Shown here: piece after piece, positions 1-5,813 of the stretch | Layout: each line of letters starts with the position of its first letter | How positions within the stretch are numbered: the first letter of the stretch is position 1 | NCBI GenBank assembly: GCA_964544655.1 | Contig: CAZJCM010000070.1 | Location: forward strand, 1 to 8,678 | From: HyVt-443 sp964544655 | Lineage (GTDB): Bacteria; Pseudomonadota; Gammaproteobacteria; Chromatiales; Chromatiaceae | DNA length: 8,678 nt | Direction: 5' to 3' | Translations under genes and position numbers: made by a program | Notes under the pieces: model-generated | Seen by the model: the letters and a program-made list of their open reading frames with translations, nothing else | Told to the model about the DNA's origin: nothing | The model's database searches: none

Positions 1-333
1 AAACCGAAACATCCGCTGCACGCCCCCAGCCCAAAGGGCGACTGCTTGATCTAACACATCGATTTGGCGAAGCGAATTTGGGTATTTCCGCTAACCGCCT
101 TGTATATTCAGGAGTGCTGTTGATTACCCGGTCTTTCAGAGATCGATGCACCGGATTTTCAAGTACTTGAGTTGTGCTGACAATGCGGGAACCTCTGAAA
201 ACTGGAAGATAGCGCTTTCCTAAATCAATGGATCAAAATCGGGATCGTACCTCCACCAGGTCCGCACCCCATTGATCAGGCGTGATATCACACTCGAATA
301 CCGTTTTTTACCCGCGTGCCGTAGTCCAGGCAG
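1..333. other. Non-coding region with scattered palindromes
   Basis: I find no convincing gene here. Open frames are short, lack ribosome binding sites and match no family I recognise. What can be seen is a perfect 12-base palindrome TCAAGTACTTGA at 159-170 and a perfect 10-base palindrome GTGATATCAC at 282-291. There is also an 8-base inverted repeat with arms ATCAATGG at 224-231 and CCATTGAT at 269-276, separated by 37 bases. The stretch lies beyond the terminator that ends the minus-strand operon, so it is probably an intergenic spacer or the edge of the island. I see no tRNA, no transposase remnant and no convincing promoter. Confidence 0.5.
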
Positions 334-368
334 ACAAAAGGCCCCGCACCTTTGCGATACGGAGCCTT
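334..368 (-). terminator. Intrinsic terminator of the minus-strand operon
   Basis: Read on the minus strand, AAGGCTCCGTA pairs with TGCGGGGCCTT over 11 positions (two of them G-U) around a 9-base loop, and TTTTGT follows at once. In window coordinates the arms are 358-368 and 338-348, and the U-tract is 334-339. It is correctly oriented to stop transcription from the PemK/MazF-like gene, which ends at 484, and probably from the whole res-mod operon. The reverse orientation has only a weak T run, so a bidirectional role is unlikely. Confidence 0.7.
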
Positions 369-475
369 GGATCAGAGGCCCCAGTCAGTTTGTCATCACC
401 GGCTGGGGTCTGCTACCCGAAGGTAGTCTTACAAGCCCGATTCATCGGGAACATCCTTATTATGGTTCCTGAACC
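334..475 (-). ncRNA. Candidate structured RNA or 3' UTR: five hairpins in tandem
   Basis: Five possible stem-loops lie head to tail in about 140 bases on the minus strand, starting 9 bases after the toxin gene's stop codon. In order they are GGTTC/GAACC (475-464), CCCGAT/ATCGGG (449-436), CTACC-TTCG-GGTAG (426-413), an 8-bp stem with one G-U pair, CCCCAG/CTGGGG at its core (410-377, loop 18), and the terminator stem (368-338) with its U-tract. The third has the very stable C(UUCG)G tetraloop in this strand only, which supports minus-strand transcription. No RNA family is recognised. It may be an independent small RNA, a processed 3' UTR, or the hairpin-rich end of a lost mobile element. The individual stems are short, so confidence in a functional RNA is moderate to low. 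Confidence 0.4.
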
Positions 476-483
476 CTGTTGAA

Positions 484-897
484 TCAAGATGGATTAACCA
501 TCCCGAGGGCTATCATCACGCCCCGGCGGATCGCCTCCAGATCATCGGGTGTCACGGAATCAGCCACATAAATCCGCTTCCCGCCGGGCTCCTTCCCGAC
601 CATCACCCGGTCCAAACGCTCCAGCGAAACGGTGGCCAGCATATCGCACTTTGCCCAAGTCTCCTTTCGGGCCAGTTTTCCCGGCAGCGAGCGAGGGTCC
701 ATGCGATGGTGGAATGGCTCCACGGGATTCGGTGCGGTAGAGTTCAACGGCACAATGGTACAAAGCCGGTTCGAGCGCCGGGGCCTAGGCGAGATCACCA
801 CCACCGGCCGCCGCTTGATCATCTCCGGAGCCTTGAAGCCTGTATTGAAGTCGCAGATCAGCACCATACCGGGGCGGGGGTGGAAAGTCAGAGGCAT
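484..897 (-). CDS. PemK/MazF-like type II toxin, no antitoxin visible
   Basis: The 137-residue protein has the fold signature of PemK/MazF endoribonucleases, which cut mRNA or tRNA at short sequences. The N-terminal Pro-Gly-Met-Val-Leu-Ile-Cys-Asp-Phe strand (residues 9-17) is followed by KRRPVVVISP at 28-37, the usual 'RPxVVxS' core strand. VPLNST at 49-54 is the counterpart of the MazF segment that carries the catalytic Ser/Thr. There is no signal peptide or membrane segment, so it should be cytoplasmic. The start at 897 is preferred because relatives begin with a similar MPxxFHPxxG stretch, but the upstream ribosome binding site is weak (GAAG directly before the ATG). The gene follows res by 42 bases on the same strand and is probably co-transcribed. 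No antitoxin gene fits in that gap or downstream. It could be a toxin neutralised in trans, or a domesticated effector of the restriction operon. Confidence 0.78.
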   Translation of the reverse strand: MPLTFHPRPGMVLICDFNTGFKAPEMIKRRPVVVISPRPRRSNRLCTIVPLNSTAPNPVEPFHHRMDPRSLPGKLARKETWAKCDMLATVSLERLDRVMVGKEPGGKRIYVADSVTPDDLEAIRRGVMIALGMVNPS

Positions 898-939
898 CTT
901 CAGTAAACCACAATCTCATCCAATGCAGGCCGCCCCGTG

Positions 940-3645
940 TCAATCCGGCAGCCTCACAAACCGCTCAAAATCCCTCAAATGTCGCGATTCATCGATCTCG
1001 TCATGGGGGATCAGCAGGTATTTCCATGGTTTTCGTCCATGTTGCTCCGCATATTCCGAGGCGTGCTGACACCACCGCGCCGCCACATCCGCCTTGGCCT
1101 GTACTTCAGGATCGCGCATATCAGCGCTGGCCTTGGTTTCCACCATATAGATCACGTGCTCTGTCTCGGCCACAAAATCCGGCACATATTCGGGCTGTTT
1201 CGCGCCGTATTGGTAGTAGATCTGGAACTGTCCCTTGACGGGCCGAAACCACTTCTCCGCGTGACGCTCCAGAATAATGGCGAAACACCGCTCACTGTCT
1301 GAGTCGAACTTTTGCAGTGGATAGAGGCATTTCCGAAAACCGCTGAACAGCATACGTCTGATTCGGCCTTTATCCTCCAGGGTCGTGCGATAGCTGCGCA
1401 CCGGTTGTTTTCCCGACGCCGTATAGTTGCAGGGCTTTAGCCGGGTGAAACCGCGGCTGACCTTCACCTCATAGCCCGCCGCCTGCTCCCAGAAATGCTC
1501 CATCATCTGGGCATGAATGTGCTCACCAATGAGTCGACGGTCACGGTCCAACACTATCCGGGCCTCATCCTCACTCAAATAGGTCAACAAGTGGCGCACC
1601 ACCTGTCCCGCCAGGTCGTACAGCAGATCGGCATGCGCAGCATAGTCAATATCGTCATAGTCAATCAGCGTATAAACGATATAGTCCTCCAAGCGCTGCT
1701 CGGTAACGCCCATTTCCGAGGCCAAGGTCTCCTGCTCATTGGTGCGCATGTTCTGGATAATCAGTTCCCGATCCACGGGTTGCAGGTGCAGGCCGCTGAG
1801 ATCCAGCATAAACGGATCGAAACCCGTGGTCACCTCACCGGTCGGAACCACGGCGATACGGGGAATGTCGATCATCTTCCGGCTGACGATCTCGGTGGTC
1901 TTGGCCACTACCTTTTCCAGATCAACCGTCTCTTTCCCCAACAGTTCCCCTTGGGTGGGGGTCAAACGTTCTCTGACCCGCTCCGTGATCGCCTCACGCA
2001 CATCGGTTCGATTCAGGGCCGAACTGGTGGGGACCCAGTCGCGCTGCTTTTCCAGTTCATCAATCACATCGAGCACCGCGAGGGCCGCCGCCTTCTCCGC
2101 TTCCCCGGTGAATACCGGTGCATCCATGCTCTCCGGCTTGAGCTCATACTCTGTTCCTCCCGCGCCGGTCGCCTTGGGCTCAAACAGCCCCAGGGCCTCC
2201 TCGGCTGCGGAGCCGACGGTGACGCTGACCACCCCCTCGTCATTGTCCGCCCTCTCCAGAATCAACTGTTTGAGTTGAATGGGCGAATCCCCCCGGTTGG
2301 CCTCGTCGATAATCTCCTGAAAGCGGTCATGGGCAATGATATTGAGGCGGTCCACGGCGCTCACCCCGGTACGCCTCCCATAGGGCAGCCGCAGGCCGCG
2401 GCCAATGGACTGCTCAATCAGGGTACGCGCATTGGCGGCTCTCAAGGGTACGATGGTATAGAGATTGGTCACATCCCAGCCCTCCTTCAGCATGTTGACG
2501 TGGATCACAATCTCGGTGGGTTCACCCGCGCTCTCCACCGCCAGCAGCCGACTGATCATCTCCTCCTCCGCCTTGCCGCTCTTGCTGCTATCCACCTGGA
2601 TCACCTTGTCGCGGTAACGGCCCTCAAAGAAGGCCTCGGACTGGATCAACGCCAACAGTTGCGAGGCGTGGGTGGTATCACGGGCGATCACAAGCACGAA
2701 GGGCTTGACCCTCTTCACCCCGTTTTGGCGCGCGTAGGTCATCAGCTCCACCTTGGTGGCCTCGTGCACGCGAATACCGTCCTCCAGCTTGATCTTCTCG
2801 ATCTCTTCCGGCGTATGGCGTTTGGCGTCGAAATCGCGTTGGGTAACTACTGCTGGCTCTTTGACGAAACCGTCCTCCATGGCGCGTGCCAGGGGATAGT
2901 CCATCACCACATTCTTGAACGGCACTGGCCCGCGATTCGATTCGACGAAGGGGGTTGCAGTCAGTTCCAGGCCAAACAGCGGCTTCAATTCATTGATGGC
3001 GCGTACCCCGGCGCCGGCGCGGTAGCGGTGCGACTCATCCATCAGCAGCACCAGATCGGGTAACTCTGCGAGATAATTGAAGTAGCTGTCCCCCAAATAC
3101 TCCGACAGACGCTTGATGCGCGGACTCTTGCCGCCACGCACCTCGGAGTTGATCTTGGAGATGTTGAAGATATTGATTACCACCGGCGACAGCAGGCTCA
3201 AGTTACCCGCGCGCTGTTCATAGTTGTCTCCGGTGATAATCTCGGGTGGCAAGGCGGCGAACTCTGCAATGCCCTTGAACACATACTTGGGCGTGTTGGG
3301 CGTAAAGTCCGTGATCAGCTTATCGTAGATGGTCAAATTTGGCGCCAGCACGAAGAAGTGCTTGAAGCCATGGGCCAGGTGAAGATAGCTGATAAAGGCC
3401 CCCATCAGGCGCGTCTTGCCCACGCCCGTGGCCAGCGCGAAACAGAGTGATGGAAACTCCCGTTCAAAATCCTCCAGCGTGGCGAACCCCGCCTTGAGGC
3501 TGTTCAGCACCGCCTCCAGATCGCGCTCATGGCTCTGCATCCCCGGCGCGGCATCCAGCGCCATGGCCAACTTCTCCAGGGACTCGGCCTGGGGGGCGCG
3601 CAGCGACAACCGCCCCTTGATGGTATTCAACAGGCGCCGGTTCAT
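940..3645 (-). CDS. res: Type III restriction endonuclease subunit Res (helicase-nuclease)
   Basis: The 901-residue protein is a full-length Res subunit, close to the roughly 900-1000 usual for the family. It works with Mod as an ATP-dependent enzyme that cuts near unmethylated sites. An SF2 helicase core is visible in order: Walker A ATGVGKT (72-78), a DESH motif II (203-206), LTATPF motif III (228-233), NMLKEGWDVTNL around 384-395 (motif V) and QSIGRGLRLP (412-421, motif VI with arginine fingers). The C-terminus holds a PD-(D/E)xK nuclease: P822-D823 in VPDF, then E836-T-K838 in the VETKA strand. All key residues are present, so the enzyme looks active. The ATG overlaps the mod stop as ATGA, and a strong GGAGG lies 7 bases upstream inside the end of mod. 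This favours coupled, stoichiometric synthesis of both subunits. Confidence 0.95.
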   Translation of the reverse strand: MNRRLLNTIKGRLSLRAPQAESLEKLAMALDAAPGMQSHERDLEAVLNSLKAGFATLEDFEREFPSLCFALATGVGKTRLMGAFISYLHLAHGFKHFFVLAPNLTIYDKLITDFTPNTPKYVFKGIAEFAALPPEIITGDNYEQRAGNLSLLSPVVINIFNISKINSEVRGGKSPRIKRLSEYLGDSYFNYLAELPDLVLLMDESHRYRAGAGVRAINELKPLFGLELTATPFVESNRGPVPFKNVVMDYPLARAMEDGFVKEPAVVTQRDFDAKRHTPEEIEKIKLEDGIRVHEATKVELMTYARQNGVKRVKPFVLVIARDTTHASQLLALIQSEAFFEGRYRDKVIQVDSSKSGKAEEEMISRLLAVESAGEPTEIVIHVNMLKEGWDVTNLYTIVPLRAANARTLIEQSIGRGLRLPYGRRTGVSAVDRLNIIAHDRFQEIIDEANRGDSPIQLKQLILERADNDEGVVSVTVGSAAEEALGLFEPKATGAGGTEYELKPESMDAPVFTGEAEKAAALAVLDVIDELEKQRDWVPTSSALNRTDVREAITERVRERLTPTQGELLGKETVDLEKVVAKTTEIVSRKMIDIPRIAVVPTGEVTTGFDPFMLDLSGLHLQPVDRELIIQNMRTNEQETLASEMGVTEQRLEDYIVYTLIDYDDIDYAAHADLLYDLAGQVVRHLLTYLSEDEARIVLDRDRRLIGEHIHAQMMEHFWEQAAGYEVKVSRGFTRLKPCNYTASGKQPVRSYRTTLEDKGRIRRMLFSGFRKCLYPLQKFDSDSERCFAIILERHAEKWFRPVKGQFQIYYQYGAKQPEYVPDFVAETEHVIYMVETKASADMRDPEVQAKADVAARWCQHASEYAEQHGRKPWKYLLIPHDEIDESRHLRDFERFVRLPD

Positions 3646-5315
3646 AGCTCATCCTCCCCAAACAAGGTTCCCTGTCTTGGGCCATTTTTCTTTTTTGACT
3701 TCCGCGCCGGCGGCTCGGGTTCGGGTTCTGGTTCCGCCATCGGCAGGTTTCGCACGTTCAGACTGTAGTCATCGTGGTCCCATTCGCAGCGGGAAAGCAC
3801 CACCTTGGGGATCTTCTTGAGGGTGAGATTGGGCCAGCGCTCAGCCGCCTTGGCGGTGCTGATGCCACGAAAGGCGCCGCACAGCACCAGCAGGCTGCGG
3901 TCTTCACCCACCTCTTCCGACAACGCCTGCAACTGGCTGACCGAGAGGTTTTGGGTGGTCACATAGATGAAGTCCCGCTCGGTGGAGTAACCGTGCTGCC
4001 ACCAGAGCGTCTCCGATGGCGCGTAAGTAAAGCCCTCCAGCTTGCACAGGGCCTCGGCCAGCATGGCGGCATTGTACTCCCTGTTGATCACCCAATTGTC
4101 CCACTTGTCCCTCTCCAGCAACGAGGGCGCCAGGCGGTAGTAGCGGAACCCACCGCCCCCCTTCCAATTCACCGCCTTGGTGATGCCGCCGGGGTCCTCG
4201 CCGTCGATCACCTTCCGCATGCGCGGGATGATATGGGTATGGCAGTGCTCGCCCAGTTCGATCATGATCCAGCGGCGGCCCATCTTGTGGGCCACCGCGC
4301 CGGTGGTGCCGGAGCCGGCGAAGGAGTCGAGAACGAGGTCACCGGGGATGGTGGATATTTCTAGTACACGTTTCAGAAGTCTTTCAGGCTTTGGAGTATC
4401 AAAAGCATTACCTGGACCGAAAATCTTATTAATTTCTTTTTTCGCCTCCTGGTTATGACCGACTTCATTATTGCTCCACCATGTCCATGCACTTATCCCT
4501 TTAGCCTCACTTAAAAAGTTTTTCACCCTAGGTCGAGATTTTTTATCTTTTCCAAACCATAAACGGTTGTCAGCGAGTAGCCGTCTATATTCTCCTTCAA
4601 CATTTGACCAGCACCTGCCTGGAGGTGGTTCATATTCAACACCACTTGGCGTAACAATTTTATACATCTGGTTAGGGCGCCAACCTTGAGCTGTGAAATC
4701 AGTTGATGCCCACGGTCCACGAGGGTCGTTATCCGGGTTTTTATAATTTTTTGCTTGGCTTTCTGAAATAGCAAGTTTATTGAGAGCAATTGAAGCAATT
4801 GATTTTGCATATACGAAAATATGATCATGTGCCGCACCTAATAATAACCTTGCTTCTGGAGAAGTGCGTTTCTGCCAAAGAACATTCGCAACAAAATTAG
4901 CGCGACCAAAAATCTCATCACACAACACCTTCAGATAGTGCGCCTCGTTGTCGTCTATGGTAATCCACAGCGAGCCGTCATCGGACATTAGATTCCGGAT
5001 AATCTCCAGCCGGTCACGCATCAATGACAGCCAGATGGAGTGCTCCAGTCCGTCATCGTAATGGGTAAAGGCGCTGCCGGTGTTGTAGGGCGGGTCGATA
5101 AAGACACACTTCACCTTGCCCGCAAACTCCTGCTCCAACGCCTTCAGCGCCAACAGGTTGTCGCCAAAGATCAGGCGATTATCGAAAATATCGTTCTCCG
5201 TTACCCGGTGTTTTGCGTGGTAGGACTTCTCCGGCTCCTCCAGCAGGATGCGCGGTTCCAGCTTCGGCCGCTTGTCCTTGCCAATCCAGGTGAGTTCAAG
5301 CTTTTGTCTTTTCAT
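3642..5315 (-). CDS. mod: Type III DNA adenine methyltransferase subunit Mod
   Basis: The 557-residue protein transfers a methyl group from S-adenosylmethionine to N6 of adenine and provides sequence specificity for the Mod-Res complex. Motif IV DPPY is at 74-77 (FIDPPYNTGS) and the SAM-binding motif I FAGSGTTG at 332-339. The order IV-TRD-I is the beta class typical of type III Mod. The N-terminus LTWIGKDKRPKLEPRILLEE is also characteristic. The target recognition domain lies between, at about 134-322. The C-terminus carries a Pro-Glu repeat linker (about 529-536), a basic patch KSKKKN (539-544) and QGTLF (548-552). The length is slightly below the 600-650 of well-known members. The start overlaps the stop of the broken upstream frame (ATGA), with GGGAAA as a modest binding site. 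The TRD-coding part is much richer in A+T than the rest. Confidence 0.95.
   Translation of the reverse strand: MKRQKLELTWIGKDKRPKLEPRILLEEPEKSYHAKHRVTENDIFDNRLIFGDNLLALKALEQEFAGKVKCVFIDPPYNTGSAFTHYDDGLEHSIWLSLMRDRLEIIRNLMSDDGSLWITIDDNEAHYLKVLCDEIFGRANFVANVLWQKRTSPEARLLLGAAHDHIFVYAKSIASIALNKLAISESQAKNYKNPDNDPRGPWASTDFTAQGWRPNQMYKIVTPSGVEYEPPPGRCWSNVEGEYRRLLADNRLWFGKDKKSRPRVKNFLSEAKGISAWTWWSNNEVGHNQEAKKEINKIFGPGNAFDTPKPERLLKRVLEISTIPGDLVLDSFAGSGTTGAVAHKMGRRWIMIELGEHCHTHIIPRMRKVIDGEDPGGITKAVNWKGGGGFRYYRLAPSLLERDKWDNWVINREYNAAMLAEALCKLEGFTYAPSETLWWQHGYSTERDFIYVTTQNLSVSQLQALSEEVGEDRSLLVLCGAFRGISTAKAAERWPNLTLKKIPKVVLSRCEWDHDDYSLNVRNLPMAEPEPEPEPPARKSKKKNGPRQGTLFGEDEL
3653..3657 (-). promoter_or_regulatory. 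Strong ribosome binding site of res inside mod
   Basis: GGAGG (within GGGGAGG) on the minus strand ends 7 bases before the res ATG. It lies within the last codons of mod. With the ATGA stop-start overlap it fixes the res start and suggests that res can reinitiate efficiently after mod translation. Confidence 0.75.
4350..4915 (-). other. A+T-rich target recognition domain segment of mod
   Basis: By hand count, bases 4381-4860 are 196/480 G+C (about 41%). Bases 4201-4320 are about 67% and 5041-5160 about 57%. The drop begins near residue 134 and ends near residue 322, just before the strand leading to the FAGSGTTG motif. It therefore coincides with the specificity domain and spares both catalytic blocks. 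The reading frame stays intact. Type III mod genes are known to exchange this domain between alleles, and the composition step is what a recent replacement would leave. Relaxed selection on a fast-evolving domain is an alternative. Confidence 0.7.
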
Positions 5316-5726
5316 TCTGCTTTCCCAATCTGTTCCAATTTGCTGAACAGATAATTCGATAACTGTTGATTATAGAGGTCATCCTGCTTGATCGTGCCAG
5401 ACTGATGGGCGACAGTTGCATCCCCAGATAACCCCAAATAGTTGACTGTTGCTTTTTGCATTATCCTTGCCGAATCACTGATTCGATTAAAAAACGTGTG
5501 GGACATGGCTCGACAGTCCAAAATCATCAACAACACAGCCGGCTGCTTCCGTCGCAGACAGATCAAACATCTTCTGCAAAACAAAGGCATTGAAAGCTCG
5601 GGACAGTTGTTTCTGCTGATTGTCCTCCGGTTTATGGTTGCCCTGTAAGGGTGGCAGCAAGGATACAAAGCGTTCTTCCAGAACCTTCCTTAGTGCAGTC
5701 ATCAAGGCCGGCGTGATTGCTGGCAT
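5312..5726 (-). pseudogene. Frameshifted AIPR-like remnant upstream of mod
   Basis: A good start exists: ATG at 5726-5724 with GGAGG 8 bases upstream. It opens a 79-residue frame that ends in TAA at 5489-5487. The sequence through LSRAFNAFVLQKMFDLSATE and CVVDDF resembles the start of AIPR-type abortive-infection proteins, where the last element normally begins a 'VVDD...GIDA' nuclease-like strand. A second frame continues from the same place (FNRISDSARIMQKA... to SKLEQIGKAE) and ends at 5312, overlapping the mod ATG by ATGA. The two frames join if one T is skipped in a run of six T (5494-5489), giving about 138 residues. AIPR proteins are several hundred residues, so this is most likely a remnant with an internal deletion plus a frameshift. 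A sequencing error, or a +1 shift at UUU UAA, cannot be excluded. The AIPR link is by resemblance only. Confidence 0.5.
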
Positions 5727-5734
5727 TACACCAA

Positions 5735-5739
5735 CCTCC
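5735..5739 (-). promoter_or_regulatory. Ribosome binding site deciding the start of the broken frame
   Basis: GGAGG on the minus strand, 8 bases before the ATG at 5726. It shows that the more upstream ATG at 5741 is not the real start. It also implies that this frame was, or still is, actively translated, which could feed ribosomes toward mod. Confidence 0.7.
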
Positions 5740-5813
5740 ATTCAATAACAAACATTTCTTTACTTGCCAGGATCGTTCCAACTGTCTGCATTACCACCAT
5801 GCCGATTATCCAC

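Noticed and set aside
385..402. C/D-box-like UGAUGA and CUGA on the minus strand in a hairpin loop
   Set aside because: The boxes are only a few bases apart, the terminal stem is wrong and the context is bacterial. A chance match.
272..482. Two overlapping 66-codon plus-strand frames in the left spacer
   Set aside because: They have no ribosome binding site and no recognisable motif, and they overlap the minus-strand terminator and hairpins, which explain the sequence better.
470..500. GTTGAAT...GATTAAC resembling an integron attC core
   Set aside because: The inverted halves do not match the RYYYAAC/GTTRRRY consensus well, and there is no integrase or cassette structure nearby.
1495..3063. 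522-codon open frame on the plus strand inside res
   Set aside because: It is the antisense of a gene with complete helicase motifs. Its product is rich in His, Gln and Leu, as expected of a shadow frame in G+C-rich DNA, and no domain is visible.
3711..3736. Imperfect hexamer repeats (GGTTCG-like) near the 3' end of mod as a phase-variation tract
   Set aside because: The units are six bases and imperfect, so a gain or loss keeps the frame. They only encode the Pro-Glu linker.
5742..5813. Promoter between the protease gene and the broken frame
   Set aside because: TTGGAA and several A+T-rich hexamers occur, but no pair with proper spacing and a good -10 box could be defined, so a promoter is possible but not supported.
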